DNA from: Xenorhabdus doucetiae | GTDB taxonomy: Bacteria > Pseudomonadota > Gammaproteobacteria > Enterobacterales > Enterobacteriaceae | Reading direction: 5' to 3' | Assembly: GCF_000968195.1 (NCBI RefSeq) | Contig: NZ_FO704550.1 | Span: forward strand, 1,922,001 to 1,986,000 | Length of the DNA stretch: 64,000 bases | Part shown: positions 19,201-28,000 of the stretch, piece after piece | Numbering within the stretch: the stretch's first letter is position 1 | Layout: every line of letters begins with the position of its first letter | Notes under the pieces: model-generated | The model's input: only the letters and a program-made list of their open reading frames with translations | What the model was told of the DNA's origin: nothing | Databases searched by the model: none | Program-made: the position numbers and the translations under genes

Positions 19201-22018
19201 TGACCTGAAAATCATTGCGCCCCAGATATTCCAGCTCCCCGTCCGGCCGCCAGCGGACTAAATCGCCGGTTTTATACAATTTGGTATAACCCTTGATTTT
19301 GTCTTCGTCACTGGCAAAAGGATTTGCCACAAAACGCTCGGCCGTCAGTTCAGGCCGGTTGAGATAGCCCCGTGCGACGCCGGCACCGCCGATATAGAGT
19401 TCGCCTGCTGCCCCGATTGGAGGCGGGTTGCCATATTCATCCAGAACATATAAACGAACATTATTTATCGCCCGGCCAATATTGCCGGCAATATCGCCGT
19501 GTTGATAGTGTTTTCCGGTCGCGCACACGGTAATTTCGGTCGGGCCATACGCATTCACCACATCACTGTGCCGGCTAAAATAATCCAGAAAATCCAAAGA
19601 AGGTGATTCACCCGCGGTCACCAATAATTGCAATGAGGGTAATTCCGTGCCAACCAAGACTTTCAGCATGGCCGGCGGTAAGGTGGCGATTTCAATTTCT
19701 TCACGCTGAATGAGTTGCGCCACCGCAAAAGCGTCACTACGCGCTGTTTCACTGCAAATATAACCCGTCAGGCCATGCAATAAGCTGAGAAACAGTTCAG
19801 AAACCGAAGCATCAAAGACATAAGCAGCAAACAGTAAGGCTTTCTTTTTCTTTGTGATATCAAACAGTGTTGCCTGTGCCGCCACCAGATGGGTAACATT
19901 TCTGTGTTCAACCATCACGCCCTTGGGCTGGCCGGTGGTGCCAGAGGTGTAGATGATATAGGCCAAGTCGGTGGGTTTATTGGTCGGTGCCGGATTTTCC
20001 ACCGACTGGTTTGCGGTAATTGTCGTATCATCTGCTGCAATCAGTGCCGGCGGTTCAGCCAGTGCTTGGGTATATTCCGTCAGTAGCGAAAGATGCCGCT
20101 GTTGAGTCACCACACAGGGCGCGGCGGTGTCAGCCAGCATAAACTGCACGCGCTCCGGTGGGTATGTCGGTGAAATCGGCACATAGGCGCCGCCGGCTTT
20201 TAGCACCGCCAGAATACTGATTACCATCTCCAGACTGCGGTCAAGATACAGGGCGATTGGCGTATTGGCTTGCAGGGAATATTGGCGGATAACGGCGGCC
20301 AATTGGTTTGCCCGTTGATTTAGCTGCCGGTAGGTCAGGGTTTCCCCCTCAAATACCAGTGCCACCTTATCCGGCGTCTTTTCGGCCTGAGCCTCAAACC
20401 GTTGCGGCAAGGTTTTATCCTGTGGATAGGGGGCATCGGTCTGGTTCCAGTTATGCAGCAGAGTATAGTGTTCTTCTTCACTCAAGAACTGAATGGATGT
20501 ATGCGGCTGGTGGGGATCATTAGCCACAACATGCAGAATACGTTCAAGCTGGCAAAGCAAGCGCTGTGCCTGTTTATCGGTCATCCAGTCTTCACCATAA
20601 CCCAATTTGACGATAAGAGCGTTATCTTGCTCATAGGCTTTCAGTGACAGTGGATAATCCACTTTTTCGATGGCCTGACGGAGTGTCAGGGTATTCTCAA
20701 TACCGTCCTCGTTTTCGTTCACCACAAGATCAGGATAGTTTTCAAAAACAAACAGACTATGGAATAACCGTTCCCCGTCGGATTGCAGGCTGGCCAGTGA
20801 GATCGCACTGTGGCTGTTAAGATCGGCGATCGCTTTTTGTATCTCTTGTAACACGCTGATAATACGGCTTGCTTTGCTCCACTGCACCATCAACGGCAAG
20901 GTATTGATATACAGGCCGACACTGGATTCAACCCCTTCTACCGGGACATCGCGGCCGGAGACAGTGGTGCCGACAATCGTTTGTTCATCCCCGGTATAGC
21001 TGTGCAGGAGTTTATGCCAGGCAAATTGCAATACCACATTCAGGGTAACCCCTTGCATGCGGCACAGGTTCTTAAGTTGCCCATAAGTATCGCCCTGCAC
21101 GGTAAGCGTTTGTTCGGCCGGCTTTGCAACGGTTTTTATCTGCGTTAAGTCAATGTGATGCGTTAACAGGGCAGCCAGATCGTTGGCGTTTTGGAATTGG
21201 GTTTTGCGCTTTGCCCAATATTTTTCTGATTCAGCCTTATGATCCAGATAGTATTGCTGGGTGGCCAGATAAGCCTGCTCCACCACAACCAGAGGAGTTC
21301 GTCCGCGTATCAATTGATTGTAATATTCATGCACAGTCTGTAATAAAATCGGCTGACTCCAGCCGTCGGCAATGCAGTGATGCTGGGTGATCAACACGGT
21401 AACCCGCTTTTCCCCCTGCTTGATAAAAGTGAAGCGGATTAATCCGGGCTGGCTTAAATCAAAAGGCAGGGTGCGGTCATGTTGTTGGATCGTTTCAATT
21501 GCTTGGCGGCGTTTTTCTTCGGGTAACTGACGGATATCTTCGGTCGTAAAGTTTGCTGAACGGATACTGGCACCCGTTGTGACAATCTGCAAGATTTCGC
21601 CTTCCCAATCAAAGGCCGTTCTGAGGATCGGATAACGCCGCGAGGCCAGTGACCAGGCCTGTTGATAGGCGGCAAAGTCAATAGGGGTGTGATAATCCAA
21701 CAATAGCTGCATACGATAGGCATCATCTTGTGGCTGGGTCAGATGATGATAAATAAAACCCTGTTGCAGACTGGTGGCAGGAAATATCGCTTCAATTTTG
21801 TTTTCGGCCTGATTGTCACTAAAAGTAAAATCTTTGAAATCTTTTTCGGAGAAGATATTCTTTTTGTTTAAGAAATCTAATAAGTTTTCCCTTCTTTTTT
21901 TAACTTTATCAATCAGTTGAACCGGGGGCGTTTCCCCTGCAAACGCCAGCTTTAATTTATCTTCACAGACCCAGACTGATACATGGTTTTTCTTGAGTTC
22001 TTTAAATAGCATTAACAT
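10295..22018 (-). CDS. Non-ribosomal peptide synthetase, three modules with terminal thioesterase
   Basis: A 3,907-residue NRPS. Order: TubC-type N-terminal docking domain (~1-55), condensation (HHCIADG ~213), adenylation 4 (TSGTTG ~690), carrier (GGDS ~1072), epimerization (HHLIID...SW ~1261), condensation (HHTITDG ~1706), adenylation 5, carrier (GGNS ~2566), LCL-type condensation (HHIAIDG ~2746), adenylation 6, carrier (GGNS ~3607), type I thioesterase (GWSLGG ~3742, late His in DDCYHEN). Ten-residue pocket codes read by eye: A4 DASAVAAVCK, A5 DASVVAAVCK, A6 DGFAVASVCK. The first two resemble aromatic-amino-acid codes (inference); A6 I cannot assign. The gene starts three bases after the preceding NRPS stop. 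The docking domain should receive the C-terminus of that enzyme. The thioesterase releases a predicted six-residue peptide, linear or cyclic. Confidence 0.93.
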   Translation of the reverse strand: MLMLFKELKKNHVSVWVCEDKLKLAFAGETPPVQLIDKVKKRRENLLDFLNKKNIFSEKDFKDFTFSDNQAENKIEAIFPATSLQQGFIYHHLTQPQDDAYRMQLLLDYHTPIDFAAYQQAWSLASRRYPILRTAFDWEGEILQIVTTGASIRSANFTTEDIRQLPEEKRRQAIETIQQHDRTLPFDLSQPGLIRFTFIKQGEKRVTVLITQHHCIADGWSQPILLQTVHEYYNQLIRGRTPLVVVEQAYLATQQYYLDHKAESEKYWAKRKTQFQNANDLAALLTHHIDLTQIKTVAKPAEQTLTVQGDTYGQLKNLCRMQGVTLNVVLQFAWHKLLHSYTGDEQTIVGTTVSGRDVPVEGVESSVGLYINTLPLMVQWSKASRIISVLQEIQKAIADLNSHSAISLASLQSDGERLFHSLFVFENYPDLVVNENEDGIENTLTLRQAIEKVDYPLSLKAYEQDNALIVKLGYGEDWMTDKQAQRLLCQLERILHVVANDPHQPHTSIQFLSEEEHYTLLHNWNQTDAPYPQDKTLPQRFEAQAEKTPDKVALVFEGETLTYRQLNQRANQLAAVIRQYSLQANTPIALYLDRSLEMVISILAVLKAGGAYVPISPTYPPERVQFMLADTAAPCVVTQQRHLSLLTEYTQALAEPPALIAADDTTITANQSVENPAPTNKPTDLAYIIYTSGTTGQPKGVMVEHRNVTHLVAAQATLFDITKKKKALLFAAYVFDASVSELFLSLLHGLTGYICSETARSDAFAVAQLIQREEIEIATLPPAMLKVLVGTELPSLQLLVTAGESPSLDFLDYFSRHSDVVNAYGPTEITVCATGKHYQHGDIAGNIGRAINNVRLYVLDEYGNPPPIGAAGELYIGGAGVARGYLNRPELTAERFVANPFASDEDKIKGYTKLYKTGDLVRWRPDGELEYLGRNDFQVKIRGYRIELAEIETALSSHPQVKQAIVIDREQQGNQVLAAYLVTDGALSDEILIKHLAARLPDYMLPASFTRIDAVPLTTNGKLDRHALPDPVWKNRDRFIAPRTELETRLCTLWQEVLGLGQIGIEDNFFRIGGDSIVSIKLVSKLRQAGFSLQVKAIFEAPTVARLAQLLTQTSAAVTVVAEQGLLSGEFGLLPIQHDFFNWHLPSPHHWNQAFMLQLPGDSKQADIASALIALTERHDMLRAHFIATENGYRQCYPPAMPSWLPALRHCHISECTETELHQQLTQWQSGFDYCNGPLWQAAHLTGYTDGSARLFFAFHHLIIDVVSWRIIAEDMRRLLQGETLPAKTSSYRQWVNAVQHYAQHHQQEVSYWQQVMAESQTHSAVDEISQHRLGISAELTDILLREANAGYHTEINDLLLSALTLALQAVFSHPVNHILLEGHGREAIDNTLDVAETVGWFTTLYPVRLVMQDDIAETIIHTKERLRAVPNKGIGYGALRQAGYLAGDLPAISFNYLGQLGEETGQNGSLISDDCGDVVADDNLSHLLLNINGLIQAGRLQFSVSSRLSQTQTQIFITAFEQALKTVITAGQQQAQLGGVKTPSDYEFKAVSIARLKRLQQHYPIEALYPATSLQQGFIYHHLAQPQDDAYRVQLLLDYHAPIDLAAYQQAWALASLRYPILRTAFDWEGEILQIVTTGASIRADNFQINDISQLPEHARNQAIDAIQQHDRTLPFDLSQPGLIRFTLIKQHEQLLTVLITQHHTITDGWSHPILLQDVHKYYNELTQGNRPQIVADTAYLATLQYYLAHKAESEEYWTERKAQFQGANDLAPLLTHRVDLTQIRMVEKPAGQAITVQESAYQQLKKMCHEQGVTLNVVLQFAWHKLLHSYTGDKQTIVGTTVSGRDVPVEGIESSVGLYINTLPLLVQWNKTDSVVKVLHAIQKSIAALNSHSAVSLAGLQADGERLFHSLFVFENYPVPEVSENEDGIEHTLIFRRAIEKTDYPLSLMAYEQDNRLTIKLGYGEDWLADQQAQRLLHQLARILHAVTDNPHQPHTSIQFLSEAERHTLLHGWNQTDAPYPQDKTLPQRFEAQAEKTPDKVALVFEGETLTYRQLNQQANQLAAVIRQYSLQANTPVALYLDRSLEMVISMLAVLKAGGAYVPISPTYPPERVQFMLADTAAPCVVTQQRHLSLLTEYTQALAEPPALIAADDPTITANQPVENPAPANKPTDLAYIIYTSGTTGQPKGVMVEHRNVTHLVAAQAELFDITKKNKALLFAAYVFDASVSELFLSLLHGLTGYLCSDAERSDALAVAQLIQREEIEIATLPPVLLKLLVGTELPSLQLLVTAGESPSLDFLDYFSRHSDVVNAYGPTEITVCAAGKHYQHGDIAGNIGRAINNVRLYVLDEQGNPSPIGAAGELYIGGAGVARGYLNRPELTAERFVENPFASDEDKTKGYTKLYKTGDLVRRLPDGELEYLGRNDFQVKIRGYRIELGEIESALTSHPQVRQAVVIDREHQGNQVLAAYLVMDGTVSDDTLLAHLSARLPDYMLPAGFTRIDAIPLTLNGKLDRRALPVPVWENRDSYVAPRNALETRLCAIWQEVLGLERVGIADNFFRMGGNSLTAIKLTAAIRQTLAMEVSLTQLFESKTIAALAAHKEHTGTVIPHLAWDRYPLSFAQERMLFIEQFEQGTDAYHVPYLVQLDSDTCLPLLETAINQLAERHAVLKMVYLSNDEGQRYQQVLDRALVIKSSPCCEDINTLLNAIHVEVTTPFSLAAEPSLRLCHYALADKHYLLLLWHHIAIDGWSIDLFINELAEIYAALSEGRDSQLPALDITYGDYAAWQRDYLQGDVRERQLAYWQQTLADYESLALPTDYPRPAQVSYAGRDVNFTLNTELSGQLRALAKTQETTLYTVLLSGFYVTLAKLSGQNDIVLGTPTDNRHHAQTQSLIGMFVNSLVLRAKFKQTASVTVLIKQIHQLVADAKAHQDMPFEQLVEALDIERDTARHPIFQVMFGLQSFGENLSSIGKLPFRPVTLDESLYSPAKFDLSLFLSDGQARISGCLNYAVSLFSEATIARLAGLYQRVLAALVADQQQSLSDIDSLSAEERHTLLHDWNQTDAPYPQDKTLPQLFEAQTERTPDKVALVFEGETLTYRQLNQRANQLAAVIRQYSLQANTPIALYLDRSLEMVISMLAVLKAGGAYVPISPEYPPERVQFMLADTAAPCVVTQQRHLTTLTEYAQALAEPPILLAADNPAITKNQPVENPSPANKPTDLAYIIYTSGTTGQPKGVMIEHRNVTHLVAALATRFDVTNRKKALLFAAYVFDGSVFELFPSLLNGLTGYLCSEAERNAPAVAQLIQREGIEIAALPPAILKLLIGTELPSLQLLVTAGESPSLDFLDYFSQHSEVLNSYGPTEITVCATEKHYQRGDIATNIGKAINNARLYVLDKQGNLSPIGAPSELYIGGAGVARGYLNRPELTAERFVTNPFASDEDKAKGYTRLYKTGDLVRWRPDGELEYLGRNDFQVKIRGYRIEPGEIESALTTHPQVKQAVVIDREHQGNRVLAAYLVTDSALSDDTLVRYLSSRLPDYMIPASFTPIDAVPLTLNGKLDRRALPEPVWENRDNYIAPRNALETQLCTIWQDVLGLERVGIEDNFFRIGGNSLIAIKLTTVMRNEIDIDIPLTILFSYKCISLLSQWLEAGGDKYNLLNFLTPASTASHKLFMIHAVNCGSEVYEPLANALSDRYNCIGIDNYNLCTDNQIDSLQQIAQIYMRLILTETAIDKPIRLLGWSLGGQLAMEIAFQLEQLGAKEIQLFLLDTVINTDEIKALRSKLDISSAYSQVVRKLQEMGASETYINKVLAAIPFESGIANCHLSGKLSHTNITLFKAGQASPHHKEGVGFAMSQLIAKIPDNNISPWAVNPLVIKMIDDCYHENIITAVPLISTEIMNTLSIKDNH
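12400..15492. repeat. ~3.1 kb near-identical internal repeat, copy 1
   Basis: This block matches 24775-27867 at a constant offset of 2,375 or, more precisely, 12,375 bases, with only a handful of substitutions seen by eye (for example near 13086, 13138, 13197-13211). It covers the second half of adenylation 5, carrier 5, the LCL condensation domain and the start of adenylation 6. Identity drops sharply at both ends (near 12400 and 15492). The pattern is that of recent gene conversion or duplication between NRPS modules. Confidence 0.85.
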
Positions 22019-22021
22019 TTT

Positions 22022-25000
22022 TTACACGTCCAAAATGGTTTTCTTTTCTGGATAGGAGGGTGAATCTTCATGATCCACATGACCAAAACGATGAGTAAGC
22101 TGGTTTAGCTGCTCAATGGAAACGCCTTGAATTCCGTAATCACTGGGGGTTTTAATGCCGCCCTGTTGGGCCTGTTTTTGGCCGGCAATAATGACGCTAT
22201 TGAGTGCTTGCTCAAAGGCGCTGATAAAGGCTTCTGTCTGAGGTTGTGGCAAGCGGGAGTCCACACTAAATTGCAGTTTCCCGGCCTGAACGGCGCCATT
22301 AATCGCCAGCAGTAAATGGCTACTATTCTCGCTGGCGATCACTGTGCCGCAACCATCGCTGGTCAGTGACCAATTTTGCTTTTGGTGACTGATTCCCCCT
22401 AACTGACCAAGGTAGTTGAAGCTGATGGCCGGCAAATCTCCGGTCAGGTAGCCGGCCTGATGTAAGGCACTGTAACCAATGCCTTTATTAGGCACAGCAC
22501 GCAGCATCTCTTTGGTGTGAATAATGGTTGCTGCAATATCGGCCTGCATTTCCAACCGAACGGGGTAGAGTGTCGTAAACCAGCCGACGGTTTCGGCGAT
22601 ATCCAGTGTGCTATCGATGGTTTCCCGTCCATGTCCTTCCAGAACGATATCGTTTACTGTCCGGGAGAACGTTGCCTGTAATGCCAGTGTCAGTGCACTG
22701 AGTAGTAAATCGTTAATTTCAGTGTGGTAACCGGTATTGGCTTCATGCAGCAGGATGTCCGTTATCTCAGCAGAAATGCCGGACAGGTGATGCGTGATTT
22801 TATCCAACGCGGAATTGATATCGTTGCCTGCCACCACCTGTTGCCAGTAGGACACTTCATCTTGATGCTGTTGTGCATAATGGTGAACAGCCGCTACCCA
22901 CTGCCGGTAACTACTGGTTTTCGCGGGCAAGGGCATGCCTTGTAGCAATAAACGCATATCTTCCGTAATGATCCGCCAGGACACGGCGTCAATGATCAGA
23001 TGGTGGAATGCGAAGAATAATCGGGCGCTGCCGTCGGCGTATCCGGCCAGGTGAGCGGCCTGCCATAAGGGGCCGTTACAGTAATCAAAGCCACTTTGCC
23101 ATTGGGTGAGTTGTTGGTGTAATTCTGTCTCCGTAAATTCACCGATATCACACTGCCGTAATACCGGCAACCAAGACGGCATTGCCGGCGGATAGCACTG
23201 ACGGTAACCGTTTTCGGTAGCGATGAAATGGGCGCGTAGCATATCGTGCCGTTCGGTCAGTATGATCAGCGCCTGTTCAATCTCTGCGGGATTGATATTA
23301 CCGGGAAGCTGGATCATAAAAGCCTGATTCCAGTGGTGTGGATTTGGCAGGTTGAGGTTAAAGAATCTTTGCTGGACAGGTAATAAATCAAATTCCCCGC
23401 TGAGTAATCCCTGCTCTGCCACCACGGTGGCCGCGGCGGAAGTTTGTGTCAGCCATTGCGCCAGCCGTGCTATCGTGGGAGCGTCAAAGATCGCTTTGAC
23501 TTGCAGGGAGAAACCCGCCTGCCGTAGTTTGGAAACCAGTTTGATACTGATAATGGAGTCACCACCAATACGGAAGAAATTATCTTCAATGCCGATCCGT
23601 TCCAGCCCTAACACGTCCTGCCAAATAGCACATAACTGGGTTTCCAGCGCATTGCGGGGCGCAATATAGTTGTCACGGTTTTCCCATACCGGCTCCGGCA
23701 GGGCGCGGCGGTCGAGCTTGCCGTTGAGGGTCAGGGGGACGGCATCAATTGGGGTAAAACTGGCGGGGATCATATAGTCCGGCAGGCGGGAAGATAAATA
23801 TCGCACCAAAGTATCATCGGACAGTGCGCTGTCTGTGACCAGATAGGCGGCCAGTACCCGATTCCCTTGGTGTTCCCGGTCAATCACCACCGCTTGTTTG
23901 ACCTGAGGATGCGTGGTCAGCGCAGTTTCAATTTCTCCCGGTTCAATGCGGTAACCACGGATTTTGACCTGAAAATCATTGCGCCCCAGATATTCCAGCT
24001 CCCCGTCCAGCCGCCAGCGGACTAAATCGCCGGTTTTATACAGGCGGGTATAACCTTTGGCTTTATCTTCATCACTGGCAAACGGGTTCGTGACAAAACG
24101 TTCAGCCGTCAGTTCAGGCCGGTTGAGATAGCCCCGCGCCACGCCGGCACCGCCGATATAAAGTTCACCCGTTGCCCCGACAGGGGACGGATTACCGTAA
24201 CCATCAAGAACGTAAAGGCGAACATTATTTATCGCCCTGCCAATATTGCTCGCGATATCGCCATGTTGATAGCGCTTTCCGGTTGCACACACGGTAATTT
24301 CGGTCGGGCCGTACGCATTCACTACATCACTGTGCTGACTGAAATAATCCAGAAAATCCAAAGAAGGAGATTCACCCGCCGTCACCAGCAATTGCAGGGA
24401 GGATAACTCAGTGCCAACCAATACTTTCAGCAAGGCCGGCGGTAAAGTGGCGATTTCAATCCCTTCGCGCTGGATCAGTTGCGCTACCGCAAAAGCGTTA
24501 CTACGCGCTGTTTCGCTGCAAATATAACCCGTCAGGCCATGCAATAAACTGAGAAACAGTTCGGAAACCGAGGCATCAAAGACATAAGCGGCAAACAGTA
24601 AGCTTTTCTTTTTCTTTGTGATATCAAACAGTGCGGCCTGTGCCGCCACCAAATGAGTCACATTTCTATGCTCAATCATCACGCCCTTGGGCTGGCCGGT
24701 GGTGCCTGAGGTATAGATAATATAGGCCAGATCAGCCGGTTTATTGATTGATACCGGATTCTCCACCGGCTGATTTGCGGTGATGGCGGGGTTATCCGCG
24801 ACTAGCAATATCGGCGGTTCAGCAAGCGCTTGGGCGCACTCTGTCAGTGTGGTGAGATGCCGCTGTTGGGTGACCACACACGGTGCGGCGGTGTCAGCCA
24901 GCATAAACTGCACGCGCTCCGGTGGATATTCGGGTGAAATCGGCACATAGGCGCCGCCGGCTTTGAGTACCGCCAGCATACTGATCACCATCTCCAGACT

Positions 25001-28000
25001 GCGGTCAAGGTAAAGGGCGATCGGCGTATTGGCTTGCAGGGAATATTGGCGGATAACGGCGGCCAACTGATTCGCCCGTTGGTTTAACTGCCGGTAGGTC
25101 AGCGTCTCGCCTTCAAATACCAGCGCCACCTTATCCGGTGTCCTTTCGGTCTGTGCCTCAAACAGTTGCGGCAAGGTTTTGTCTTGTGGATAGGGAGCAT
25201 CGGTCTGGTTCCAGTCATGCAGCAGGGTATGGCGTTCTTCGGCGGACAGGCTGTCAATGTCGGACAGGGATTGTTGCTGATCGGCCACCAAGGCGGCCAG
25301 CACCCGTTGATAGAGGCCGGCCAGCCGCGCGATGGTGGCCTCACTAAACAGGCTGACTGCGTAATTCAGGCAACCGCTAATACGGGCTTGCCCGTCGGAC
25401 AGAAACAGGCTCAGGTCAAATTTAGCCGGGCTGTACAGCGATTCATCCAGTGTCACCGGCTGGAAGGGCAGTTTGCCTATCGAGGACAGGTTCTCCCCGA
25501 AACTTTGCAAACCAAACATCACCTGAAAAATCGGGTGACGGGCGGTATCCCGTTCAATGTCCAAGGCTTCCACCAGTTGTTCAAACGGCATATCCTGATG
25601 TGCCTTGGCGTCGGCCACCAACTGATGGATCTGTTTAATCAGGACGGTGACGCTGGCGGTCTGCTTAAATTTCGCCCGCAAAACCAGAGAGTTAACAAAC
25701 ATGCCGATCAGGGACTGGGTTTGGGCATGGTGGCGGTTATCGGTCGGGGTGCCCAGTACAATATCGTTTTGGCCGGACAGTTTTGCCAGCGTGACATAAA
25801 AGCCACTGAGCAATACCGTATACAGGGTGGTTTCCTGCGTTTTTGCCAGTGCTCGTAGCTGGCCAGATAACTCGGTGTTCAGGGTAAAATTGACATCCCG
25901 CCCCGCGTAGCTCACTTGAGCGGGTCTGGGATAATCAGTGGGTAAGGCCAGCGATTCGTAATCGGCCAAAGTTTGTTGCCAATAGGCAAGCTGGCGCTCA
26001 CGCACGTCGCCCTGCAAATAATCCCGCTGCCAGGCGGCATAGTCACCGTAGGTGATATCCAGCGCAGGCAGTTGGCTGTCCCGGCCTTCGGACAAGGCGG
26101 CGTAAATCTCGGCCAGTTCATTGATAAAGAGATCAATCGACCAGCCGTCAATGGCGATATGGTGCCACAATAGTAATAAATAGTGCTTATCCGCCAGCGC
26201 ATAGTGACACAGGCGCAGGCTGGGTTCGGCAGCCAGACTAAACGGGGTGGTGACCTCAACATGTATTGCATTTAAGAGCGTGTTGATATCTTCACAGCAA
26301 GGGGATGACTTGATAACCAAAGCCCTGTCCAGTACCTGTTGGTAGCGTTGCCCTTCATCATTGCTGAGATAGACCATTTTCAGCACCGCATGGCGTTCGG
26401 CCAGTTGATTAATGGCGGTTTCCAATAATGGCAGGCAGGTATCGCTATCCAACTGAACCAGATAGGGCACATGGTAGGCATCGGTGCCCTGTTCAAACTG
26501 CTCGATAAACAGCATCCGCTCTTGGGCAAATGACAGGGGATAGCGATCCCATGCAAGGTGAGGGATAACTGTACCGGTGTGTTCCTTGTGCGCCGCCAGC
26601 GCGGCGATGGTTTTCGACTCAAACAGTTGCGTCAGTGACACTTCCATTGCCAGCGTCTGGCGAATGGCTGCTGTCAGCTTAATGGCGGTCAGGGAGTTGC
26701 CGCCCATACGGAAGAAATTATCTGCAATACCGACGCGCTCCAGCCCCAACACCTCCTGCCAGATGGCACATAACCGGGTTTCCAGCGCATTACGCGGCGC
26801 GACATAACTGTCCCGGTTTTCCCATACCGGTACCGGCAGGGCGCGGCGGTCTAGCTTGCCGTTAAGGGTTAACGGGATGGCGTCAATACGGGTAAAACCG
26901 GCGGGCAGCATATAGTCCGGCAGACGGGCAGAAAGGTGTGCAAGCAAGGTATCATCCGACACGGTTCCGTCCATAACCAGATAGGCGGCCAGTACCTGAT
27001 TGCCCTGGTGCTCCCGGTCAATCACCACCGCCTGTCTGACCTGTGGATGTGAGGTCAGCGCGCTTTCGATTTCCCCCAATTCAATGCGGTAGCCGCGGAT
27101 TTTAACCTGAAAATCATTGCGCCCCAGATATTCCAGCTCCCCGTCCGGTAACCGGCGCACCAAATCGCCGGTTTTGTACAATTTGGTATAACCCTTGGTT
27201 TTGTCTTCGTCACTGGCAAAGGGATTTTCGACAAAACGTTCGGCCGTCAGTTCAGGCCGGTTGAGATAGCCCCGTGCCACACCGGCACCGCCGATATATA
27301 ACTCGCCTGCTGCCCCGATTGGAGACGGGTTGCCCTGTTCATCCAGAACATACAACCGAACATTATTGATTGCCCGGCCAATATTGCCGGCAATATCGCC
27401 GTGTTGATAGTGTTTTCCGGCCGCACACACGGTAATTTCGGTCGGGCCATACGCATTCACCACATCACTGTGCCGGCTGAAATAATCCAGAAAATCCAGG
27501 GAAGGCGATTCACCCGCCGTCACCAATAATTGCAGCGAGGGAAGTTCCGTGCCAACTAATAATTTCAGCAACACCGGCGGTAAGGTGGCGATTTCAATTT
27601 CTTCACGCTGAATGAGTTGCGCCACCGCCAAAGCGTCGCTGCGTTCAGCGTCACTGCACAGGTAACCCGTCAGGCCGTGCAATAAACTGAGAAACAGTTC
27701 GGAAACCGAGGCATCAAAAACATAAGCGGCAAACAGTAAGGCTTTATTTTTCTTTGTGATATCAAACAGTTCAGCCTGTGCCGCCACCAGATGGGTAACA
27801 TTTCTGTGTTCAACCATCACACCCTTGGGCTGGCCGGTGGTGCCAGAGGTGTAGATGATATAGGCCAGATCAACCGGTTTATTGATTGATACTGGATTTT
27901 CCACCGGCTGATTTGCGGTGATGGCGGGGTTATCCGCGGCTAGCAATATCGGCGGTTCAACAAGCGCTTGGGCGTACTCCGTCAGCGTGGTGAGATGCCG

